Assembly: GCA_001643675.2 (NCBI GenBank)
Contig: LSRY02000020.1
Location: 1,109,501-1,173,500, forward strand
Length of the DNA: 64,000 bases
From: Monocercomonoides exilis
Taxonomy: Eukaryota; Preaxostyla; Oxymonadida; Polymastigidae
Direction of reading: 5' to 3'
Part shown: one piece after another, positions 34,451 to 56,780 of the stretch
Layout of the letters: each line of letters opens with the position of its first letter
Numbering within the stretch: position 1 is the first letter of the stretch
Position numbers and translations under genes: made by a program
The notes under the pieces: model-generated
Seen by the model: only the letters and a program-made list of their open reading frames with translations
The model's database searches: none
Told to the model about the DNA's origin: nothing

Positions 34451-37400
34451 TAGCTATTCGAATTGAATGAAAAAGACAAATACACAGAAACATTTGTCAA
34501 ATCATATGATGAATGAAAAAATGCTCTATAATTGCAATTATTGGCTGGAGGATCGAGGCTGATCAGTGTGTTCCTTTTGAAGAAGCCAGGAGCCTCGAAG
34601 AGCCAAATGCACAAAATCAGAAGATGGAGTTCCACAATATGAATCTGTAGTTCCAGCGCAGCGCAGAAGGAAATAGTTTCAATGGAAACCTCAATTCCAG
34701 CAAACAGAAGATACTGTTCTAATTGGAATGCAAACAAAGACGAAAGCCAAGAAACGCAAAATTCAGCTGCACACATCCGAGGAAAATTCCGCTTGTCCAC
34801 AAACACACAATGTGAAACTGAAAACATTTCAATCTTCTTTTTCCAGTTACATAACCTCCTCAAATACTGCATAATCATATTTCTCCTCTGCCTCAATACC
34901 TGCTCCAAAATGCATAAATTCCCCATCTGACTTCAAACGTCCATTCCATATTCTCATTCATATTCACTCCACGTTTTCTTCTCTCGACCCTCTTCTCTGA
35001 TCGCTTTGGTTTCCGTTTGATTTTTCTCTTTCAGATAAAAAATTCGTATTCTGCGGATGGAAAAAATATAGAGGAATCACAAACTATTCCTCCTTTTTCA
35101 TCTGCAGCTTCTTTCTTCTTCAGAGCTGTAAGCTCCACCAACAACTGCACCTTTTGGAGCAACTCTAACCACTCTCAATTCTTAGCCACAACTTACAATG
35201 CAGCCTCTACCAGCCGTTTCACAGGATCTCAACCCTTGCACCCTCCGACGCCCACGAAAGCAAAAGCACCCGACCGTTCAGCTCCGGTTCAGCAGCCAAA
35301 GTGATGACTCACCTTCTTCGCATCAACTCTGATCTCGAACTCATTCAGAGGCACTCATCGATCAGTTGTATCGCACACATCTGGCAGCAGCAGGCACAGC
35401 GCGAAGAAGTCATTGCGCTGGTGCACCTCAAGAACGGTCACAAATGATAGAAAGCAGCACCCAAACAACCTGAACGCTGCTTGAAAAATCTGAAGTCACA
35501 GCTCTGGCAATGTCTGTGGATGTCTCAAACGAAAGATACTCCATTTTGTCTTGTGCGAATTCTCTTCTTGCCGCCTTTGAAGCAGAAGAAGAAAAAGAAG
35601 AAGAAGAAGAAATTGATGCATCGCCAGAACGTGTGGGATTAAACGGAGCCTTCTTCGCCTTTTTCACCTCGCTTCTTCTTTCTTGAAGTAATTCTGAGAA
35701 AATTCTGGATAGACGAATGCTTTGGATTTCATCTTATCAGACTGCAGCTTTTCAAACTTGCCAAAAATTATCTTAATCTTCTTCTCCAATACCACTTCAA
35801 ACAGCAATTTGTTGAGGAACAAGAAGTACAACAACTAATTTACTGCGAATTCCTCTCTCACAAACTTCACAAACAGCCGCATTTCGCAAAGTTATTCAGG
35901 AACAGCTCTTCATCGTGGATCATCGTCCTCCGCCCAGGCTTGCTCTTCTTCTCCTCTGCGTTCTATTTTCCCAGACACATGAACACAAAGTCACCAAATA
36001 CCTTCCTCTGATGTGCTTCCCATTTCACCAAAAGATTTTCCCCACACAAATCTGCTGCAATCTTATCTCTATATTTCCTCAGGATCTTCGATGGAGATCA
36101 CATCACCCACAGCTGCAGCCCAGTCTTCAGCGGCACCAGCAGTCTCTGCATCGGTAAAGACAACCGCCGCGTGGGTGGCATCCGAAGCACATGCGCCGTT
36201 TCGAACGCCACTTTCCCCAGCGACCAAGACATTGTGCTCATCAGCTGCTCCATCGCTGTTGACCCCGTCGGAAAAGACGTCCTGCCTGCCGCAGATAATC
36301 CTATTCCCGAACCACCCAGAGTAGTCACAGGCCACTCCAACTCTTGTCGGTTTATGCTGTCTGTTGTCTGCTCAAGAAGCATGAACTGCCGCTGCACAAC
36401 AGTCGCCTTCTCTGCCACTGCCCCTTTCCCTTCCCCAGCTAGAACTGCAGCTGGCATCACTCCTTTTGCACCATTTCCATTACAGCCATTGGGACCAGCT
36501 TTCTTCTTCTCAATTTCTCGCTGATCACAAATTTAATTACACTCCTTCTGTCTCCCTCTCCACCGCTTGTATTCTTTTATCACCCGTTGTTTTCCTCTCC
36601 AACAACAGTCACTCCGCTCCCCGTGTTTTCAGAAACAACCTTTAAAGTGGGGATAAGTCCAAATTTCAAAGTGTTGCCATTTGCGATTCTCACGTCAAAC
36701 TTTTCCTACTCTTTGCACTCAGCCCAGAAGGCAGCATCAATAAAGCCAAAGGAATAACCATCCCGCCATCCGTTGAGGCCAATGAAGAAAGCGTGGTAAG
36801 ATATATCCCAACTTTACCAGCGATACCTCACTGTTTCCGCTCACCAATCAGCCCTGCTGTATATAGCGCTTCTTCTTCTTCTCAGACCCTGCATCCAAAA
36901 GCTCCGCCTTCTCCTTGATCGTTGACAGCTGCTCCTGTGGATCTTTCACTTCTGCGTTGTGCTTCTCGCTCAGCTCCAGAATCTTCCTCTGATTCATCTG
37001 GATGAATTTGTTCTTTTCCTGCAACTGCTCCACCAGCCCGCCCATCCGCATGGATATCCGCTTATCGTCCAGGATCTTTTGTAGCAGAATGTTGAACTCC
37101 TAATACCTCCTTTTCATGCCCTCCTTTTCATTACCTCCTCCTCTTCCTCTTCATCTCACCTCTCTTCATTACTGCCAGGCAATCTCTGCAGGCGACAGAA
37201 CCACATCCTCCATCCTCCATCCTCAGCTCCTCCACCTCTAGTCCCTTCTCCTCGATCTTCCCAACTTCACACACTGCAACCCCTCGCCCCATCACTTCGT
37301 CGTCCAGCTTCACCGCCAAATATTTCAACAGAGACAATCGCCACATCTGCAGCGACGGGTCAAACAGATTATATATCAAGAGAAATACATTCACATCCGC

Positions 37401-37719
37401 ATCCGCAAGATCCGCTTGCTCCCCGACCTCGTACCCACCGACGCTACAAGCGACGAAGGCTGCGCCACCAGTGAAACCGAAAGAATCGTCAAAAGCACCA
37501 CATCGTATGCACACACAACACCCTCATACAGCACCGCACTCTAAGCCACAACATATCCCTTCAGCGTCTGCTGCTCACTCAACAACGACTATTTGTGATT
37601 TGCATGCACCTCAGCTGCTTCAGATGCAACAATCTTCAGCCATCTCTCGATGTCGTCCATTGCTTCTGCTGACAGTTTTTTTGCAGCCACAGCCGATATA
37701 TTTGACGGATCAATAACAG
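34451..37719. pseudogene. GC-richer island of broken coding remnants
   Basis: No intact gene is seen, yet base composition and codon-like texture differ from the surrounding AT-rich DNA. On the minus strand there are coding-like pieces in several frames, interrupted by stops: a coiled-coil piece at 36848-37051 (LVEQLQEKNKFIQMNQRKI), a folded-looking piece at 37280-37420 (VFLLIYNLFDPSLQMW, then KYLAVKLDDEVMG), an Asp/Ala-rich piece at 36069-36335, and at 35420-35900 KLLFEVVLEKKIKIIFGKFE and AFVYPEFSQNYF. Their order is consistent with one decayed minus-strand gene from about 37520 to 35290, but I cannot name its family. Between 34450 and 35290 the frames are less clear. A heavily spliced real gene is an alternative, but in-frame stops inside the conserved-looking pieces argue against it. 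Confidence 0.45.
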
Positions 37720-39095
37720 GTACATTTCATGATGAATAAGTATTCCCTTCTTCTTTTATTGGGATATCGGTAAAGGGAAGAATGATATAATAATACACAT
37801 GCTTCTCATATTGAAGATAACGATGAAAGTCAAAATAAACGAAAGTGATTGCGGATTTTTGTGTGAAAACAGTTTTGAAAATACTCTTAGTATTCATTTT
37901 CATTCCTTTGTTTTCTCTTTTTCAAAGACAAACTCGAACTTAAAATATGGATAATTAATTGTGTTATTTTTTGTTGAATATACAACGATCATCAATTTCA
38001 TTAAAGTTAAAATACAAATAAGTTATTAACATATTGTCTTAGTGCACTTTTTGTTTTATTAAAAGAGTCAAAGTTGAAAAAAAGAGATAATACGATATTC
38101 GAAATCAACGGATATGAAGCTAACTTTAAATCTATTCATTAACTCAATGAAGTTATATTAATAATTATTGTTGTTATTCAAATAAAAAACATAAAAAACT
38201 CATTGCACTGAAAAAGACTAATAAAAATACTTGAAATTGTCGTGTTTCAGTAAAATAACAAAAATAAACAATAAAATACTTCGATTATTGTGTTCTTCAC
38301 TTCATGTTAACAAAGAATATTGCAAATAATAAAACTCCAAACTCTTCCATGGAGAAAAAAAGAGTGCTTTAATTAATAATGAATAAATTACGGTTAACAA
38401 ATATTTGGTTCTGATTTTTTGTGGGACAGATCAGGCTAAAAAAAAGTGATTTTTCAAAAATTTTCACCCAATTAAACAAAATGAAGTTTTCAAACAAAAT
38501 CATCCATGTTAAAATTATTATAGAATAAAGCAATATTATTTCGTTACTGCTATTTTTATAAATTCCATTTTAAATATGTTTTGTTTTTTTTTTTTTTATT
38601 GAAACAAACATTGATACAAAAATATGTTCTCAAGGATATGTTTTTAAAATTTTTTTTTATTTTTTAATAGGTTGATTTTAATGTTTAATTAACTTTTATA
38701 AATTATAATTATTATTTTGTGATTCCCATTTTTATCTCGAAGTTTTAGGTTCTTTTCCTTTTTTTTTTTAAAATTAACACGAGTGATAAACTAACTTGAC
38801 ATGAAAAATTATTGTTTTAATACACTGTTTGTTCTTCGCAAACAAAAAATAATATTTTTGAACAGAAAAAATATCGTTTTTTCACAATGGTTAAACACGT
38901 CATTTGTGACTAAATCCCCAAAAAAATTTGAAACATCCCTTCCTCCCACATAATCCCTCACACAAACATACACACAATTTATTGTTGATTATTAAATATT
39001 TTAAAAAAAACTAAATTGGAGAAATTTTCAGAAATTTCCCATAAATCATAATTGTCATTTTTATTTTGTTGTGAAATTTTCGAATCAAAATTCAA
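37720..39095. other. AT-rich intergenic region
   Basis: Very AT-rich sequence with many homopolymer runs and no recognisable exon, RNA gene or repeat structure. Confidence 0.6.
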
Positions 39096-41983
39096 ATGTC
39101 ATCTGGAAAATTGTATCAAAATTATCAAAAGACATTTACATTTTTGGAAGTACCATTTATGCAGCCAATGGAACTGGCATTTTTTAGTATAATGTCAATT
39201 TCATTAAGTTCATGCATAAGTAAAGTATTTTGCATAAAAAACCAATGGGCCCGTTTTGCTTTGGACTTCATATTTTGCGTACTCCCAACTAGCCTTGAAC
39301 TTATGCTTATTTACCACAACGAAGCAGGCAGAATACAACTCACTGTTGTCGTGCTGTATTTGATTGTATTTTTGATGTATGCTTTCATATTTAAGCTTAA
39401 CTGATACCATTTGTTAATGCTATTCGTTTTTTTCACGATAAAAGTGCATTCCTTAAAAAAAGAATAACATTTGATGCTTCAAGAATAGTGAAAAAATTTA
39501 ATGAGCAGAAAAATCTTCTTTTGGAATATCCTCGTGTATTTTTAAATCTAAATACATGTATTTGCATTATGGCGGTTGATTTTCCACCACATTTGCCATC
39601 TGTAACAAAAACGCATGCAATGGGATGCTCTTTTGTATGCGTATATCTTCTTTTAAATTTATGAATGATAAATAATCATGCTTGTTTCTGAAGATGGATG
39701 CTGGGATTGCTTTAACGGCTTGTGGTTCTGCATCATCGTTTCATCGTCGAATGAACAGGCAATTTAGAGATAAACCATTTACAAGAAAATCACTCTTGAG
39801 CATAGCAAAGGGATACTTAATAAAAGACGGAATGCTATTCTTAATGGGAGTATTTAGAACAACCTTTTTGTTAGCCTCCGTATGATAATATTTTTTAATA
39901 CTACGGATTGACTATATTCATAAAAAAATTTTATCAAATGTTTCTGTTTTTTCTTATTTTCTTTATTTACGGGCAAAATTTTCTTGTAATTTATTAAAAT
40001 TTCTTTTTCATTTTCTTTTTTTTCTTAGGGCTACAGTTATGATGTTAACGAATACGGAGTGCATTGGAATTTCTTTTTCACGTTATGCCAGTTGGATATT
40101 TCTGTTCTTCTTATAATGTGGATTACAAACGATTACGAATGGAAGCCTCTTTGGCTGTCCATCTTTATTTTAATCGGTATGAACCAATGCTTTTATGTTT
40201 TTTAAAGGAGATAATAAATCTTTGATTGAACATTTTTTTTTCAATGTCTTTTCAAAAAAATATATTATTTCTTTTTTATTTGATACCTTTCGAATCATGT
40301 TTTCATTACATAATTTTTGTATATACATGAAATCTTACTAAACAACAATATTTCAACACATTTATCAACATTTAGCATACTCAACCAGCCTTAAGTTTTT
40401 CTGTTTAGAAGATCTTTTCGTTTCACCCAGATTTAACACATTTTTAGGTGAGAACTTTGAAGGATTGTTTTCTTCCTTTGGTATGATGCATTGACTTTAT
40501 ATTTCTATTAATTATTATTATTATTATTATTATTATACTCCTCTTAAACAACCTTGTCATTATCCAACTATTTTTCTTTCTTTATTAAATTATTTATGAA
40601 TTATTTCATATGATTCAACATATCTTTAACATTTAATAATAATTATTATTATTCAAAAAAAAATTAAATCAGGATTTCCGTTGTTTCACTTTGCTGCTTC
40701 TTATTTAACATTCCTTGTTGAGAAGGAGCATCGTTCAGTTACATCCATATTCAGATACTTCGTTTATATTTCAACTTGTGCAATCCTCTTAGCTCTTATG
40801 CCAAAGATTTTGGCTTTTTGTTTAGACAAGTGTGACTTTCTTAATTGCATTTGGTTATGAAACTGTATTTTTATGTGATATTAATTTCGTATTATTTTTC
40901 TTTGCTATGTCTTTAATATCATTTCTCTTCTTTTCTTTTCTTTTCCTTTTCCTTTATCATTTTTCATTTTTCTTTGATTCAATCACAATTTTCCCTCAAT
41001 ATCTATAATATTTATATCCATCATGCTATTAATGCTGCATTTTCTATTCCAGATTTACATCCTTGCTTGAAATAATCATCCTTCCTCCTGCTTCTACTTC
41101 TATGAATTTGTACTCGACAGAGAAAGATGGAGTGCTGAGTGTGATTGACAGGCTCCTGCGCTCGATGCAGAGCTCGTTTGAAATGCACCCTGCCAGAAGA
41201 ATGGTATGTGTTCCTTTTATATCTCGATTTATTGTTCTCAATGGGAAGCTAATGTTATTTTGATGATTAATTGTGCATATAAAAATATAAAAAATACTTT
41301 CGTTTTTACAAAATTTCTTTATTTCATTGTTTTTAATTTGAAATTACTAACTTTTCTCTCAATCATATTTTTAATTATTGTTTCTTTTTTTTTTTTTTTT
41401 GTTACTCAATGAAAATTCTTTTCTTTTCTTTTCTCTTCTCTTCTCTTTCCTCCTCCTCCTCCTTCTCCCTCCCCCACATTCCCCAAAAAACCAGTGCAAC
41501 TTCCCATTTGTGATGAGATGTCTGTCATATCGTCTCTTCACAAAAGTGTACTCATGGATATTTGTGTTCTGTGAGTCATTGATAACAGACTCTCCTTCCT
41601 CTCAAGCAGAAATATTGCCTCTACAAGACAATTCCCGTTCAAAGACATCATTATCATCATCATTATCATCATCAACAACAACATCATTAACATCAACATC
41701 TTCTTCTTCTTCTTCTTCTTCCTCTTCCTCTCTCTCCAAACCAGCCAATCAATCCACATTCTTCAGCTATCTCTTCAGCCGCCAGCAGTTCATCACGTTT
41801 CTCTCAGCCAACATTATGATCGGACTCAACCACGTTCTCTTTGAGCCATCTCATTTCCAGAACAGGAGAGCCACGGCTGTCTTGCTCTGCTTCATCATCC
41901 TTGTTGTTTGCGGGATTTCGTATGTATTCTCTACAATCTTGTCACTTATCGGTAGAAGGAATAAGAAGAAACGCCAGAATTGA
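39096..41983 (+). CDS. PIGW: GPI inositol acyltransferase PIG-W/GWT1, eight exons
   Basis: Exons 39096..39376, 39445..39634, 39694..39879, 40029..40176, 40376..40480, 40673..40829, 41053..41203 and 41495..41983 join in frame to 568 residues. The enzyme acylates the inositol ring of GlcN-PI in the ER membrane, an early step of GPI anchor synthesis. The joined protein is hydrophobic throughout, with many membrane helices. It aligns with human PIG-W at several conserved points: AVDFP in exon 2 followed by VTKTHAMG, MDAG opening exon 3, and above all EYGVHWNFFFT (residues 227-237) in exon 4. ENFEGLFSSFG matches the family's conserved GLFS-type stretch, and ARRM-CNFPF matches human SRRM-ANLAF. A Ser/Thr-rich insert of about 40 residues near 41590-41740, not in the human protein, precedes the last two helices. 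Introns are 59-291 nt with GTATGN or GTGTGA donors. Identification is firm; single splice sites are inferred. Confidence 0.92.
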
Positions 41984-42084
41984 GTGGGGAACTTGAGTTT
42001 CAGTGGTAATTTATACGTTTCTTTTCTTTTCTTTCTTTCTTTTTATTTTTTGTTTCTGCTGATTTGTTTTAAGTTCGGTTCGTG

Positions 42085-42119
<35 letters not shown>

Positions 42120-42689
42120 TTTTGCATTTTTTTCTGCAAAACCTTGTAAAGACGCAAAAAAATCATGCCAAACAGATTAAACACAGAAACAATGAAAAAT
42201 CTATGGAAAAAAATATATTTTTTTTTGAAAGAAGGATTTTCAAAAGGTTAGAATTCTTTTAAATGGCAATATCCTCTTTTCAGATATTGAAAGTCAAAAT
42301 TAGAACAAATTTTCACATTACTTTTATCTCCAAAAAAAAAAAAAAGGAATTAAATTTCTAAGTCACTAAATAAATATTAATGAAACAAATAAATAAATTT
42401 ATTATATACATCAATTATGGAGGAATTGAAATTTTCTTTGACAAATATCATAACCAAATCAGTTCATTTTAAAGAATCAAGCTGATAATAACAATGGATG
42501 ATTATTTTGCAATATAATTAAAAATTTCGAATTTATAATACTATATTAAATCATGAAAAAATCTTTTTGATAAAAATTATATTGTCTCCTTCAACAAAAA
42601 ATATCGGTTTATATAATAAAAATATTTGAAAAAAAATTAATCCGAAAATAACCCCATCGATCAACAGATCAACTTCTCATCAGAAAACC
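41984..42689. other. AT-rich intergenic region with poly-T run
   Basis: Holds a run of about 32 T at 42087-42118 and otherwise featureless AT-rich DNA up to the eL36 start codon. Confidence 0.6.
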
Positions 42690-43247
42690 ATGAAGTACTT
42701 GCCTAAAAAGCAGTTAAAAGTCAATCAAGTTATCAAGCCTTCAAACCGCAGAGTTTGATTTATTGGAATTTTGAGAGTAATTCGAAGATTCATTTTGATT
42801 TGATATTATTTGCTTGAACTTAATTTTAGCGTTTGTGCAAAAGAGTGAAGCTTGTCAGAGAAGTTGTCCGTGAAATTTCAGGTTTCAGTCCTTATGAAAA
42901 ACGTATCATGGAGTTGCTGAAGCTTGGAAAGGAAAAGAGAGCATTGAAATTTGCAAAAGCAAGAGTGTGTTTTTATCTCATTTCGATTCATCAAAGCATT
43001 TATAAATAAAAAAATTTGAAACCATCTCACTAAATTTTGATTTCGTTGAATATGCATTTTTTTAAAGTTGGGGACACATCAACGTGCATTGAAAAAGAGA
43101 TCAGAACTCGACAGAATTCTTCATCAAGCAGCCACCAAAAAGAAGGCCGAGCATCACGTTCACGAACACAAGGAACACAAGGAGCACAAAGTCGTCAAAA
43201 AAACCGAGAAAAAAGACGAGAAGAAGGTTGAAGTTAAAAAGAACTAA
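42690..43247 (+). CDS. RPL36: Large-subunit ribosomal protein eL36
   Basis: Exons 42690..42752, 42830..42964 and 43068..43247 join in phase 0 to 125 residues. eL36 is a small basic protein of the eukaryotic 60S subunit. The conserved core is clear: [19 protein letters not shown], then [19 protein letters not shown], then across the second intron [14 protein letters not shown], matching the human FVRDMIREVCGFAPYERR and RALKFIKKRVGTH region. The N-terminal exon supplies [12 protein letters not shown]. The C-terminus is extended by about 30 residues of Glu/His/Lys ([12 protein letters not shown], then [10 protein letters not shown]) beyond the usual end of the family. Donors are GTTTGA and GTGTGT. 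It lies 482 bases upstream of uL5 on the same strand. Confidence 0.94.
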
Positions 43248-43729
43248 AAGCTTTTTCTTTCTTATTATTTGATGTAAAAAACTTCAGTCACTTCTTTGCT
43301 TAACACGCTTCATAACCTCAATGCTTATCTGAATTTATATATACGAAAATATGGGGATAATTTGTTCTGAGTATATTGTTAAAATACATCAAAAGGGCAA
43401 AATTGAAAAAAAAAATTTTTTTTAAATTTTTTGAAGAAAATATTTGGTCATTTTATGAAAATGCTTCATAAAATTGATTATTTAAAAATAAGCTTGAAAA
43501 TCTCGAGAATTGTGAATAATCCATAAAAATTAATGTTCAAAGAAAACTCTTCCAATTTTAAATGAGAATATTAAAGAAATGAAGTAAGTCATTTGTTTAG
43601 GTTGTCTTTCTTATTTTTTTAACTTTACAATCAGAAATACATCCAATGCAAAATGATCCTTTCCCATATCATATATCTCATTCGATTGAAAAATCCCCAT
43701 TTCGCCATATTTAAAATAAAAAGAGGAAA
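43248..43729. other. Intergenic gap between two ribosomal protein genes
   Basis: AT-rich; presumably contains the 3' end signals of eL36 and the promoter of uL5. No element identified. Confidence 0.5.
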
Positions 43730-44486
43730 ATGGTGTTGAAAAAGCCAGGGCAGAAGTTTGTAAGCTTTAAAAACACTTATCCTCAATTTAAACGGCATTT
43801 TTCCCGTCTGCCGTTATATTTTCAGGACTGAACAAAACAAATGCAAAGCAATTCGTATCGAAAAACTTGTTCTCCATATTGGAGTTGGAGAATCTGGTGA
43901 TCGTTTGACAAAAGCGATGAAAGTTCTCGAACAATTGACAGATCAAAAGCCCTGTCAATCTAAAGGTGTGAAAATTTTTATTTGACAAACTTCTCGAAAA
44001 CGAAAAATTTTTTGCAATTTTGCTTCATAAATTAGCGAGACTCACCATCAAGCAATTTGGTGTGAGAAAGAACGAAAAAATTGCATGCTATGTGACAGTT
44101 AGAGGAAAGAAAGCTGAAGAGCTTTTGGAAGCTGGTCTTCGTGTGAAAGAATTTGAGGTTTGATTTCATATGTTTTGGTTAAAATAAAGAAAATAAATCG
44201 ATTTTTTGTGATTGTTTTTTGTTGACGATCTATACAGTTGAAAAAAAGAAACTTTTCCGCAACCGGAAACTTTGGCTTCGGTATTCAGGAACATATTGAT
44301 CTGGGAATGAAATACGATCCCAACACAGGAATCTATGGTATGGATTTCTATGTGTGCCTTGGACGTCCAGGCTTCAGGGTTCACCGTCGCAAGAGAGCGC
44401 CGTCATCAATTGGAAAACCACACAGAATAACAAAGGAAGAGGCAATCAGCTGGTTCAAACAGCGCTTTGAAGGCCTTGTGTTATAA
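43730..44486 (+). CDS. RPL11: Large-subunit ribosomal protein uL5 (L11 family)
   Basis: Exons 43730..43755, 43826..43965, 44036..44157 and 44238..44486 join in frame (phases 2, 1, 0) to 178 residues, the normal family length. uL5 binds 5S rRNA in the central protuberance of the 60S subunit. Conserved stretches are nearly the same as in human: [75 protein letters not shown], and [20 protein letters not shown]. The first exon encodes only eight full codons; its donor is taken as GTTTGT at 43756 because the phase fits, while GTAAGC five bases later would break the frame. Confidence 0.95.
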
Positions 44487-44657
44487 AACATTTCATCTTT
44501 ATAATTTTGTTAATTTTTATCTCCTATTCACATAAAAAGAATTGGAATAAATAAATAAATTAGAATTACTTTTTCTTATTTTTATTTTCGGAAGGAATGA
44601 AAAAGATTTTATTAGCAAATTATGGTTATAAAGATCACTATTTTTTTGTGAAGTGTT

Positions 44658-54824
<10,167 letters not shown>

Positions 54825-56780
54825 ATGAATAAATAGATCGATAAATAGATAAATAAATAGATCGATAAAAAAGAATATTATGAATGAATGAATGTTATGA
54901 ATGAATGAATAGAGAAAGATTAGAAATAATAATATGTATTTTAAACGGATTTTGCTCATACATTAGCTCCGTATCCTTTGTCTTTGTCATTGTCATCATC
55001 ATCTGCATCATCTGCATCATCATCATCATCTTCTTCTTCTTCTTCTCTTTGTATATATATAAAATTTAATATAAATATAAATGTCATCCGAAATTCCCCC
55101 TTATCCTTTCCTTCTTTTTCCTTTTCTTTCTCTTCTATTCGATTTTCTTCCCTCTTCTCCCTTCATCATCTCTTCCACAGTCATATTCATTATAGTCATC
55201 AATATTTTTTTTTTTTGTTGTGTGTGTGTGTTGCCTATTTGTGCATTCCCAAATAATGTCTATTGTGATGCTCTCCAACAAACTTTCAGGCAGATCTGAT
55301 TAAAATAATAATAAATATATATAATAATCATAATCATAATCATAATCTCATTATCGTTATAATCATTGTTGTAATGACTATTATAATGATTATAATAGAC
55401 ATTGATATGTTGTAAACTGCTTGCATTCATCTATGGATTCGCTACATCCTATCGGTTCATCTGAAGCAATTTACAAGAGCTAAACAAATGAAGATAAAAA
55501 AAAAGAGAGAAAAGATAAGAAATGAAATGAAATGAAATGAAAGTTCTTGCGCTGATTTATTTGTTAGTCGCATCTTCAATTGAAGTGTACTTTCGGGATA
55601 GAGAAATAAATGAAAAAGAAAAAGAAAGAGAAAGAGAAAGAGAAAAGAAAGAAACCAGAATTTTGTTCGTATTTTTATATAATTTATCTTCCTTTATTTT
55701 AAGTTGTTTTTCTTATTAAAAAGAAACTTTTTTTGGCCTTTTTGATATTCCAATTGTTTTCAGCAGAATCGAAGCTTACAGTTAAAAATGGGTTTATTCA
55801 TTACGTTTGAGCAGCTTTCGCCGGGGCGGAAGTTATGCTCGTCTTGTGTTGTTATATGAGCAGCTTTCATTCAACATATTGTACACTTCAAAAGAATGTT
55901 TACGTATTAAAGTCGTTTTTCAATAAATTTTGACATTATTATTTCAAATGGATTCGTTTTTCTATTTGTAACTTTTATTATTATATTTGATGTGATGTTT
56001 ATACATTATTTGAATGCGAAAAATATGCTCAATTTTTTTTTCTTTTTGATTTTATTTTTTGGGTTTTATTTACGATTTTTTTTTGACGTTTTTTTAAAAA
56101 TTCTTTTAACAATTTTTATTTTAATATTTTTGCTTGTTCACATTTTTGCAAATATGCTTGATTGTTTCTTGCATTTTTTTTACATTTTTGCATGTTTTTT
56201 TACTTTATTTTTATTGGTTGTATTTTTTTGCTTTGATGTCTATTTTTATCAAAAATTAATATGTCTTTTTTTTTCATACTCGCTTTTCTTGTTTTAGCAC
56301 ATGGTTGACGTTTGACACCAGTGGCCTTCAATATTCGGCTGCTCTGTCATGCCGTCAAGTAATTTCATCAACCTATCCTTTATATTTTACACTTGCCTTA
56401 TTATTCCTCTAATTTTTATGAATAACTCTGCCTTTAAAGGGGGTTCGTATGCACTTTTTTGCTAAACATATTTAATTTTCTTTTTTAAATTAAATTTTTT
56501 ATTTGATTTATGTTTTTAACTGTAAGAGATATCAAAATGATGCTCAATTATTATTGTTGGAAATGTTGCAGTTTGTTTTTTATTTTTTATTTTTCCTGTT
56601 TTCTTGATAAAATAAATATAACTGGAAAATTGATAAACGCAAAGACAATAAACTTTGTTTTCTACTAATGAAATAAAAAAATCTAATCTAAAAACACTAT
56701 TTAAAAATTAAAAAGCAAGTATATAAACTATCTAAATAGATACACATTCCTATATATTAAAAAAAAAAAAGTACAACCAA
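54825..56780. other. Non-coding region between convergent genes
   Basis: Mostly AT-rich with short simple repeats (for example TCA/TCT runs near 54990-55050 and ATA/ATC runs near 55300-55360). Two GC-richer islets at about 55795-55860 and 56295-56360 stand out and are described under findings. A 60-codon open frame at 55537-55719 has a hydrophobic start followed by an Arg/Glu repeat; I regard it as chance. Confidence 0.55.

Noticed and set aside
55537-55719. 60-codon frame with hydrophobic start and Arg/Glu repeat
   Set aside because: Looks like a possible secreted peptide, but the second half is a simple purine repeat and no splice or family evidence supports it.
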